NCBI GenBank assembly: GCA_044450465.1
Contig: JBIOJB010000078.1
Coordinates: forward strand, 1 to 14,218
Length of the DNA stretch: 14,218 nucleotides
Source: JBIOJB01 sp044450465
GTDB lineage: Bacteria; Chloroflexota; Dormibacteria; Dormibacterales; Dormibacteraceae
Direction of reading: 5' to 3'
The position numbers and the translations under genes are program-made. The notes beneath the pieces are model-generated. The model did no database searches. It was not told the origin of the DNA and saw nothing but the letters and a program-made list of their open reading frames with translations. Position 1 is the first letter of the stretch. Each line of letters starts with the position of its first letter. Below are positions 1-6,136 of this stretch, in pieces.

Positions 1-1121
1 CGGCCGGCGCGATGCGCGGCTTCGGCGTGAACCAGGTCACGTTCGCGATGGACGGCATGCTCGACCGGCTGGCGAAAAGAGTCGGGATCGACGGGTGGGA
101 CATCCGCTGGCTCAACGCCCTCGAGGTGGGGGGCACGTTCGGAACCGGGCAGCTGCTGGGGCCTGGCGTTGGCATCCGAAAGACGCTGCTCGCGGTCAAG
201 GACGCTTACAAGTCCGCGAAGTACGCGGGAATCGGGTGCGGCGTCAAGAACACGGGCATCGGGAACGGGCTCCAGGAATTTGGCCGGGCGGTGCTGAGGC
301 CGGAGACCGACGGCACAGTGACCCTGTTCCATTCCTGGACCGAGATGGGCCAGGGGGTCCATACGGTTCTGTCGCAGATCGCCTGCCAGGAGCTGGGCCT
401 CGACCTTTCACGGGTGCGCGTCGCAGTGGACACCGAGAAGGAGCTCGAAACCGGCCAGACCACGGCTTCCCGCTCCACGGTCCTGGGCGGCCGGGCGGTG
501 ATCGCCGCGGCACGCAAGTTGAAAGCCGCGATGGAGAGCTCTCCCGTCGAAAGCCTCGCCGGACAGGAATTCTACGGAGAGGTCTCCATCAGCTGGACCA
601 CCAAGCCGGGTGAGCCGGTGCCCACGCCGGTGACCCACTTCGCCTACTCGTGGGCCACGCAGGTGGTGATTCTCGACGGTGAGGGGCGCATCGAGCGAGT
701 GATCGCAGCTCATGACGTGGGTAAGGCGATCAACCCCACGCTGGTCGAGGGCCAGGTCGAGGGCGGTGTTCACATGGGGCTCGGCTACGCGCTGTCGGAG
801 GAGTTCGTCGTCAAGGACAGCGTGCCCGTGACAGCGACCCTCAAGTCACAGCACATCATCCCCTCGACCGGCATGCCGCTGGTAGAGGTGATCCTGGTCG
901 AAGAGCCTGAGCCGGAGGGTCCCTATGGGGCCAAGGGTGCCGGTGAGATCGGCCTGGTACCGACGGCCGCCGCCGCCGCCGGCGCCCTTTTCGCGTTCGA
1001 CGGCGTTCGCCGGACCCGGCTCCCGATGAAGGATTCTCCGGCCGCCCGGGCCGCTGTGCCGAAGCTTGCTTTCGCGGCCGCGCACGGCCGCGACCACGAT
1101 CACGTTGAGGAGGAATCATGA
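1..1121 (+). CDS. Molybdenum hydroxylase, xanthine dehydrogenase-like Mo-binding subunit (C-terminal part, 5' end outside window)
   Basis: The reading frame is open from base 3 to the stop at 1119-1121, so the N-terminal part lies upstream of the window. The first visible residues are A-G-A-M-R-G-F-G, the xanthine dehydrogenase substrate-pocket motif whose Arg corresponds to R880 of the bovine enzyme. An M-G-Q-G motif follows at codons near 345-356. The terminal G-A-K-G-A-G-E motif carries the catalytic Glu (codon 945-947, equivalent to bovine E1261). Retention of this Arg and Glu favours a purine-type hydroxylase over CO dehydrogenase or aldehyde oxidase. The C-terminal style (F-D-G-V-R-R-T-R-L-P-M) recalls the selenium-dependent xanthine dehydrogenase/XdhD group, but I cannot test cofactor use. 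A fused N-terminal 2Fe-2S domain is possible and not visible. The last codons also encode the ribosome binding site of the next gene, and the stop overlaps that gene's ATG by 4 nt, so the two are translationally coupled. The tail ends in a His/Asp/Glu-rich stretch. Confidence 0.85.
   Translation, partial: AGAMRGFGVNQVTFAMDGMLDRLAKRVGIDGWDIRWLNALEVGGTFGTGQLLGPGVGIRKTLLAVKDAYKSAKYAGIGCGVKNTGIGNGLQEFGRAVLRPETDGTVTLFHSWTEMGQGVHTVLSQIACQELGLDLSRVRVAVDTEKELETGQTTASRSTVLGGRAVIAAARKLKAAMESSPVESLAGQEFYGEVSISWTTKPGEPVPTPVTHFAYSWATQVVILDGEGRIERVIAAHDVGKAINPTLVEGQVEGGVHMGLGYALSEEFVVKDSVPVTATLKSQHIIPSTGMPLVEVILVEEPEPEGPYGAKGAGEIGLVPTAAAAAGALFAFDGVRRTRLPMKDSPAARAAVPKLAFAAAHGRDHDHVEEES
1107..1114 (+). promoter_or_regulatory. 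Shine-Dalgarno site of the ATCase-like gene
   Basis: GAGGAGGA lies 3 nt before the ATG at 1118, inside the 3' end of the preceding hydroxylase gene. It supports the 1118 start and coupling through the ATGA overlap at 1118-1121. Confidence 0.75.
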
Positions 1122-2071
1122 GGAGTTTCTTGGGCCGCGACATCCTGTCCCTGAAAGATTTCAAACGCGAGGAGTTCCTGCGGGTTTTCGAGGTCGCGAA
1201 CCGGCTGGAGCATCACGCGCGCGACCGGCGTAACGGGGACCTGCTCAAGGAGAAGACCCTCGTCACGGCCTTCTACCAACCCAGCACCCGCACCCGGCTC
1301 TCGACCGAAGCCGCCATGCACCGACTGGGTGGGCATGTCGAGGGGTTCTCGGACGCCAAGATGACGCGGGCCGGCGACTTCTACCAGGAGAGCATCAAGG
1401 ACACGGTCCTCATGCTCGAGTACTACGGCGATGTCATAGCGATGCGGCATTTCCAGCAGGGCGCCCCGGCCGAGGCGGCCAAATGGGCGTCGGTGCCGGT
1501 GATCAACTGCGGCGACGGCTGGGGCGAGCACCCGACGCAGGTTCTCACGGACCTCTACACGATCTGGCGCACCAGGGGCACGCTCGACGGACTGAAGATG
1601 CTGTGCGTCGGCGACATGCGAATGCGCACCATGCATTCGATCCTGTACGCGATGTCACAGTTCGACATGCAGGCGGCGGTCGTCTCCCCGCCTGAGATGT
1701 CGCTCACCGAGGACTTCAAGGCCGAGCTCAACGCCATGGGCGTGCGGTTCCACACCTTCGAGAGCGTCGAGCAGTGCATCGCCGACGCGGACATCATCTA
1801 CATGGAGCCGGTGGTCCAGGCCGACTACACGAAGTCGCGGGTCGACCCCAACGCCGAGCGCGGACTGACGCCAGTCGCGTATCAGGTCAACAAGCGCCTC
1901 CTCTTCGAGAAAGCGAAGTCGGACGCGATCGTGCTGCACTCGCTTCCACGCATGGACGAGCTATCCCAGGACGTGGACGAGAGCCGTTACGCCCACTACT
2001 GGGCGGAGGCCTACTACGGCGTGGTGCTGCGGATGTCGCTGCTCGCGCTGGTCCTCGGGGCGGTCGAGTAA
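1118..2071 (+). CDS. Aspartate carbamoyltransferase-like protein, probably not a biosynthetic PyrB
   Basis: 317 residues, the normal length for an ATCase/OTCase-family catalytic chain. Carbamoyl-phosphate site elements are intact: S-T-R-T-R at residues 56-60, M-R-H at 109-111, H-P-T-Q at 138-141 and H-S-L-P-R at 274-278. Overall the sequence aligns well by eye with E. coli PyrB. The residues that grip L-aspartate in PyrB look changed. The region matching the 80s-loop Lys-Lys-Gly-Glu has no clear Lys pair, and the R229-equivalent in Y-M-T-R-V-Q reads Y-M-E-P-V-V here (Pro231). With its position between a purine hydroxylase and ygeW/carbamate kinase genes, this points to a catabolic carbamoyltransferase for a non-aspartate ureido compound, working towards carbamoyl phosphate. 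That role is inference. The start has a strong Shine-Dalgarno site. The stop overlaps the next start by 1 nt (TAATG). The alternative, a true pyrimidine-pathway PyrB, is less likely because no pyr genes are adjacent. Confidence 0.85.
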   Translation: MRSFLGRDILSLKDFKREEFLRVFEVANRLEHHARDRRNGDLLKEKTLVTAFYQPSTRTRLSTEAAMHRLGGHVEGFSDAKMTRAGDFYQESIKDTVLMLEYYGDVIAMRHFQQGAPAEAAKWASVPVINCGDGWGEHPTQVLTDLYTIWRTRGTLDGLKMLCVGDMRMRTMHSILYAMSQFDMQAAVVSPPEMSLTEDFKAELNAMGVRFHTFESVEQCIADADIIYMEPVVQADYTKSRVDPNAERGLTPVAYQVNKRLLFEKAKSDAIVLHSLPRMDELSQDVDESRYAHYWAEAYYGVVLRMSLLALVLGAVE

Positions 2072-3048
2072 TGCAGACAGGACTTCGCGGACGCGACCTG
2101 ATCAGCCTCCAGGAATGGACGCGGGATGAGCTCAGCACGGTGCTCGACGTGGCGGCGACGCTGAAGCGTGAACGCGCGCTGGGCATCGGCCATCCACTTT
2201 TGCGCGACAAGGTGCTCGCGATGCTCTTCTTCTTCTCGAGCACGCGCACCCGGGCCTCCTTCGAGGCGGGCATGGCCCAGCTGGGCGGGCATGCCCAATT
2301 CATCGAGAGTCGCACCACCCAGATCGCGCACGGCGACACGCCCACTGAGATCGGAGAGATCCTCGGCCGCTACAACGACGGCATCGCGATCAGGCATGTC
2401 GACTGGAAGGTGGGCAACAAGTACATCAGGGACGTCGCTGCGGCAAGCCGGGTGCCCGTGCTGAACATGCAGTGCGACGTCAACCACCCCCACCAGGCGC
2501 TCGCCGACCTGATGACGATCATCGAGCGCTTCGGCGATCCCCGCGGCCGCACCGCCACGGTCAGCTGGGCGTACGCGTCGAGCTACACGAAGCCGATGAG
2601 CGTCCCGCAGGACCTGGCAATGCTGCTTCCTCGGTTCGGCATTAACGTCCGGCTCGTCCACCCACCCGAGTTTGTGCTGCTCCCGGACGTCATGGACCAG
2701 GCTCGCGAGAACGCCCGGCGCGCGCACGTGAGCTTCGACGTGATGGACGACTTCGACGCGGGCATCAAGGGCACCGACGTGGTCTACGCGAAAAGCTGGG
2801 GTGCGATGAACACGACCACCGACGAGGCCGAAGGCACCAAGATCATCAACCGTTACAAGGACTGGATCACCGACGAGCGCCGCATGGCGATGGCCGGCGA
2901 CGAGGCGATCTTCATGCACCCACTGCCTGCGGATCGCAACATCGAGGTGACCGACGCCGTGATCGACGGTCCTCAATCGGCTGTCTACGACGAGGCCGAG
3001 AACCGCCTCCACGCCCAGAAGGCTGTGATGGCGCTGACAATGAGGTGA
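2071..3048 (+). CDS. ygeW: YgeW-like knotted carbamoyltransferase
   Basis: 325 residues from the ATG at 2071, which shares its A with the TAA of the previous gene. In-frame open sequence continues upstream but lies inside the preceding gene. The carbamoyl-phosphate signature S-T-R-T-R is at residues 57-61, with H-P-H-Q further on. The segment around residues 165-180 (S-W-A-Y... K-P-M-S-V-P-Q) closely matches the corresponding stretch of E. coli YgeW (T-W-A-Y... K-P-L-S-V-P-Q), part of the knotted transcarbamylase clade that includes acetylornithine carbamoyltransferase. Family members transfer a carbamoyl group between carbamoyl phosphate and an amine. In purine-degradation loci YgeW is thought to act in the phosphorolytic direction on ureido intermediates. 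The usual H-C-L-P is H-P-L-P at 283-286, so the Cys is replaced by Pro284. It is about 70 residues shorter than E. coli YgeW. Acetylornithine or ornithine carbamoyltransferase is the alternative, disfavoured by context. Confidence 0.82.
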   Translation: MQTGLRGRDLISLQEWTRDELSTVLDVAATLKRERALGIGHPLLRDKVLAMLFFFSSTRTRASFEAGMAQLGGHAQFIESRTTQIAHGDTPTEIGEILGRYNDGIAIRHVDWKVGNKYIRDVAAASRVPVLNMQCDVNHPHQALADLMTIIERFGDPRGRTATVSWAYASSYTKPMSVPQDLAMLLPRFGINVRLVHPPEFVLLPDVMDQARENARRAHVSFDVMDDFDAGIKGTDVVYAKSWGAMNTTTDEAEGTKIINRYKDWITDERRMAMAGDEAIFMHPLPADRNIEVTDAVIDGPQSAVYDEAENRLHAQKAVMALTMR

Positions 3049-3066
3049 CGGAATGGAGATAGGGGC

Positions 3067-3104
3067 CCCCGCGAACTCAAGCCGTTGGCTCCGAGTTCGT
3101 GGGG
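3067..3104 (+). promoter_or_regulatory. Stem-loop in the ygeW-arcC intergenic gap
   Basis: Bases 3067-3078 pair with 3093-3104 over 12 consecutive positions (11 Watson-Crick plus one G-U at 3071/3100). Inside, 3080-3083 pairs with 3087-3090 around a GTT triloop. It is the main content of the 63-bp gap. No T-run follows, so it is not a standard intrinsic terminator. Its 3' arm (GGGG at 3101-3104) lies 7 nt before the arcC ATG and would be occluded when folded, while an upstream GGAG/GGGG (3055-3065) stays single-stranded and would be brought close to the ATG. A role in arcC translation, mRNA processing or stability is inference. Confidence 0.5.
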
Positions 3105-3111
3105 TATTGAG

Positions 3112-4059
3112 ATGAAAAGAACCGCAGTGCTCGCGATCGGCGGCAACTCGCTGATCAAGGACAAAACGCATCAGTCGGTCCGGGACCAGTACATCGCCGC
3201 GCAGGAGACGTGCCACCACATCGCGGCGATGATCGAGGACGGTTGGGATGTCGCGATCGGCCACGGCAACGGCCCGCAGGTGGGTTTCATCCTGCGCCGG
3301 TCCGAGCTCGCGGCCCACGAGCTGCACGAGGTGCCGCTGGACGTATGCGGTGCGGACAGCCAGGGTGCGATCGGCTACGCGCTGCAGCAGAACTTGGAGA
3401 ACGACCTTCGCCGCAAGGGCCTGGGCTGTCCGGTCGTCACCCTGATCACCCAGGTCGAGGTGGCCGCCGATGACCCGGCCTTCGCCCATCCAAGCAAGCC
3501 GATCGGTTCCTTCATGACCGAGGAGCAGGCCAAGGTGCGGCGCGAGAAAGACGGCTGGGACGTTGTCGAGGACGCGAACCGCGGGTGGAGGCGGGTCGTC
3601 AGCTCGCCCAAACCGCTGCGCATCGTCGAGATCGACGCCGTCAAGACGCTGCTCGCGGCCGGCGCCGTGGTCATCACGGTCGGTGGCGGTGGCATCCCGG
3701 TCGTGGCCGACGAGAACGGGGAGTTGCACGGGGTCGCGGCTGTCATCGACAAGGATCTGGCGGCCTCGCTGCTGGCCACCTTGATCGGAGCCGAGCTCCT
3801 GTTGATCTCGACCGCGGTCGAGAAGGTCGCGCTCAACTTCGGCAAGCCGAGCCAGCGCGACGTCGACCGGATGACGCTGGCCGATCTCAAGGGTTATCTC
3901 GCCGAAGGAACGCACTTCGCACCCGGAAGCATGAAGCCGAAGATGGAGGCGGTCGCCGGCTACCTCGAGCGTGGCGGCACTGAGGCGATCGTGACGAATC
4001 CAGAGAACATGGAGCGCGCCCTGGCCGGCGAGACGGGCACGCACATAACCCGGGGATAG
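3112..4059 (+). CDS. arcC: Carbamate kinase
   Basis: 315 residues from the ATG at 3112, typical for carbamate kinase of the amino-acid kinase superfamily. An upstream TTG at 3085 would add nine residues, but it sits in the loop of a hairpin and the extra residues are unlike the family N-terminus, so 3112 is preferred. Visible motifs are the N-terminal A-I-G-G-N-S-L nucleotide/phosphate loop (from residue 8), G-H-G-N-G-P-Q-V-G, V-G-G-G-G-I-P-V and a late T-A-V-E-K-V-A-L-N-F-G followed by G-S-M-K-P-K. The enzyme converts carbamoyl phosphate and ADP to ATP, CO2 and ammonia in catabolic routes. Directly downstream of two carbamoyltransferases it would harvest energy from carbamoyl phosphate, as E. 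coli YqeA (carbamate kinase-like) is placed beside ygeW. I see no arginine deiminase genes, so an arginine route is unlikely. It is followed after 16 bp by ygfK. Confidence 0.93.
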   Translation: MKRTAVLAIGGNSLIKDKTHQSVRDQYIAAQETCHHIAAMIEDGWDVAIGHGNGPQVGFILRRSELAAHELHEVPLDVCGADSQGAIGYALQQNLENDLRRKGLGCPVVTLITQVEVAADDPAFAHPSKPIGSFMTEEQAKVRREKDGWDVVEDANRGWRRVVSSPKPLRIVEIDAVKTLLAAGAVVITVGGGGIPVVADENGELHGVAAVIDKDLAASLLATLIGAELLLISTAVEKVALNFGKPSQRDVDRMTLADLKGYLAEGTHFAPGSMKPKMEAVAGYLERGGTEAIVTNPENMERALAGETGTHITRG

Positions 4060-4075
4060 GCGGGGACACTAAGAC

Positions 4076-6136
4076 ATGCCGGACCTTGTCCCGATCCCGC
4101 TCACCACGCTTCTGAAGCGGGCATATCACGAGCCGGGCCTGCAGCAGACCCTGTTCGACCTCCCCCTGAAAGACTTCTTCCGCGGAACGCCGGGCGCCGA
4201 CACCGCGGTGCGTTTTCACGACCTCGACGCCGGCACCCCGCTTGGACCCGCCGCCGGTCCCCATGACCAGCTGGCCCAGAACGTCGTGCTGGCCTGGCTT
4301 GGCGGGTCCCGCATCATCGAGCTCAAGACGATTCAGGTGCTCGACGAGCTGACCATCAACAGGCCCTGCATCGACATGACGAACATCGGCTTCAACATCG
4401 AGTGGTCGCAAGAGCTGAAGCTGCAGCAGGCGCTGCGTGAATACGTCAAGGCTTCGATGATGATCGAGATCCTCCGCGCCGAGAACATTCTCGGAATCGA
4501 GGATCTGACGGCGGTGTCCGGCCATTTCTTCGACGTCGTGTTCGACATGAGCGTGGGCTATGACCTGAAGGGCATCCAGAGCAGCACGGTGAGTAGTTTC
4601 ATCGACGCGATAAAGGACGCCCGCCAGGTGGTGGACGAGCTGCGCCCTCAGATCCCGGACGAATACGCGCGATACCGGGACCACCCGTTCCGCACCGATC
4701 TCGTCAAGACGGCGACGCTGTCCACCTTCCATGGCTGTCCCAAAGACGAGATCGAAAAGATCTGCCGGCACCTGCTCGAAGAAAAGGGTCTGCACACGAT
4801 CGTGAAGTTGAACCCGGTTCAGATCGGGAAGGAGAAGCTCGAGCACATCCTTTACGAGCGCCTGGGCTACACGCATCTGAAGGTCAACCAGAAGGCGTAT
4901 GAGACGGGCCTCAGCCTGAAGGAGGCGCTCGAGCTGGTGCAGCGCCTCGAGCCGATCGGCAAGAAGCGCGGCCTGAACATCGGCGTGAAGTTCAGCAACA
5001 CGCTCGAGGTCCACAACACGCTGGGCCGGATGCCCGACGAGGTCATGTACCTCTCGGGCCAGCCGCTGCACGTGATCGCCGTGTCGCTGGTCGCCGAGTG
5101 GCGGGCGCTGGCCGACACGCGGTACCCGATCTCGTTCGCGGCCGGCATCGACCACCGCAACTTCGCCGAGGCGGTGGCGATGGATCTGGTTCCCGTCACC
5201 GTGTGCACCGACCTGCTGAGGCCTCGAGGGTACGGACGCCAGCCGGGCTATCTGACAGAGCTGGCCGCGGCCATGAAGAAGGTGGAGGCCACCAACGTTG
5301 ACGAGTACGTCATGCGAGCGCGCGGTTCAGGCGCCGCGGACCGTGACCGGGCGGTCCTTCACAACACGAGGGTGATCGCGCAGGAAACGCTCGACGACAA
5401 GCGATACTCCTGGGCCCAAAACAGCAAGGAACCCAACAAGATCAAAAGCCACCTGTACGTCTTCGACTGCATCTCATGCGACAAGTGCCTGCCCGTGTGC
5501 CCGAACGACGCCAACTTCGTGTTCGACGTCGAACCTGTGCGGTTCCAGTACCGCGACTACCGCCTGACGCGGGGCGATCTTCTTCCCGACGAGTCGCGCT
5601 GGTTTGCCATCGAACAGAAGCACCAGCTCGCCAACTTCGCCGACCTCTGCAACGAATGTGGCAACTGCGACACCTTTTGCCCCGAGTACGGAGGGCCGTT
5701 CATCGAAAAGCCGGGGTTCTTCGCGAGTCGGGCCTCTTACGAGGGCCGGCCGAACCACGACGGGTTCTTCATCGAGCGGACGGACGGTGTGGATCGGATC
5801 GAGGGCAGGATCCAGGGGCAGACCTACCGACTCGGCGTCAAGCAGGCCGGCGACGAGGCGACGTTCGACGACGGCGCCGTCGAGCTGAGGCTGAAGCTGT
5901 CGACGCGAGAGCTCGTCGAGTGGAAGGCGCTGGACCCCGCCCTGGCCGTGCACGACCCTTCGCGCGTGCCGCACCAGAGCAGGCCGGACCACGTCGTGCA
6001 GATGGGCAACCTCTTCCGCATGGAGGCTCTGCTCCGCGGCGTGCTCGACTCCGGGCGGGCCAGCTTCGTCAACGCGCAGTATCTGGCCGTGCGAGTGATC
6101 TCGACCGCGGCACAAACCGGCCCCATCCGGGCGTAG
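4076..6136 (+). CDS. ygfK: YgfK-type iron-sulfur oxidoreductase, short form without GltD-like module
   Basis: 686 residues. The N-terminal part is a dihydroorotate-dehydrogenase-like barrel with P-L-G-P-A-A-G-P-H at 55-63, E-L-K-T at 82-85, S-T-F-H-G-C-P at 216-222 and, later, a V-K-F-S-N-T-L-E strand, all clearly matching E. coli YgfK. Two ferredoxin-type Cys clusters follow: C465, C468, C471, C475 and C525, C528, C531, C535, expected to bind two 4Fe-4S centres. The C-terminal 150 residues contain no motif I recognise. E. coli YgfK, about 1030 residues as I recall, carries a GltD-like FAD/NAD(P)H module between barrel and ferredoxin domain; here only about 85 residues separate them. YgfK was annotated as a selenate reductase subunit, but genetics and context link it to reductive urate/purine breakdown. 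Electrons must come from a separate donor. The 3' end overlaps the opposing hyuA by 68 bp. Confidence 0.85.
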   Translation: MPDLVPIPLTTLLKRAYHEPGLQQTLFDLPLKDFFRGTPGADTAVRFHDLDAGTPLGPAAGPHDQLAQNVVLAWLGGSRIIELKTIQVLDELTINRPCIDMTNIGFNIEWSQELKLQQALREYVKASMMIEILRAENILGIEDLTAVSGHFFDVVFDMSVGYDLKGIQSSTVSSFIDAIKDARQVVDELRPQIPDEYARYRDHPFRTDLVKTATLSTFHGCPKDEIEKICRHLLEEKGLHTIVKLNPVQIGKEKLEHILYERLGYTHLKVNQKAYETGLSLKEALELVQRLEPIGKKRGLNIGVKFSNTLEVHNTLGRMPDEVMYLSGQPLHVIAVSLVAEWRALADTRYPISFAAGIDHRNFAEAVAMDLVPVTVCTDLLRPRGYGRQPGYLTELAAAMKKVEATNVDEYVMRARGSGAADRDRAVLHNTRVIAQETLDDKRYSWAQNSKEPNKIKSHLYVFDCISCDKCLPVCPNDANFVFDVEPVRFQYRDYRLTRGDLLPDESRWFAIEQKHQLANFADLCNECGNCDTFCPEYGGPFIEKPGFFASRASYEGRPNHDGFFIERTDGVDRIEGRIQGQTYRLGVKQAGDEATFDDGAVELRLKLSTRELVEWKALDPALAVHDPSRVPHQSRPDHVVQMGNLFRMEALLRGVLDSGRASFVNAQYLAVRVISTAAQTGPIRA
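6069..6136. other. 68-bp convergent overlap of ygfK and hyuA coding ends
   Basis: The ygfK stop (6134-6136, plus strand) lies inside hyuA, and the hyuA stop (TCA at 6069-6071, minus strand) lies inside ygfK. No intergenic space is left for a conventional terminator for either unit. Confidence 0.8.

Noticed and set aside
1774..2070. N-terminal extension of the YgeW-like protein by 99 codons
   Set aside because: It lies out of frame inside the ATCase-like gene and is Arg/Gly-rich without family similarity. The TAATG overlap start at 2071 fits the family.
1118..2071. Annotation as the pyrimidine-biosynthesis gene pyrB
   Set aside because: Aspartate-contact residues appear replaced and no pyr genes flank it; kept as ATCase-like without a symbol.
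3067..3104. Intrinsic terminator between ygeW and arcC
   Set aside because: The stem is strong but no T-run follows, and the next start codon is only 7 nt away, so a translational or stability role fits better.
2014..4044. Antisense open frame of 676 codons on the minus strand
   Set aside because: It lies entirely opposite ygeW and arcC, which have full family motifs. Its His/Asp/Arg/Val-rich composition is the mirror of GC-rich codons, and it has no recognisable domain or start signal.
3887..5155. Antisense open frame of 422 codons on the minus strand
   Set aside because: Opposite ygfK, which is clearly coding, with the same shadow composition and no motifs.
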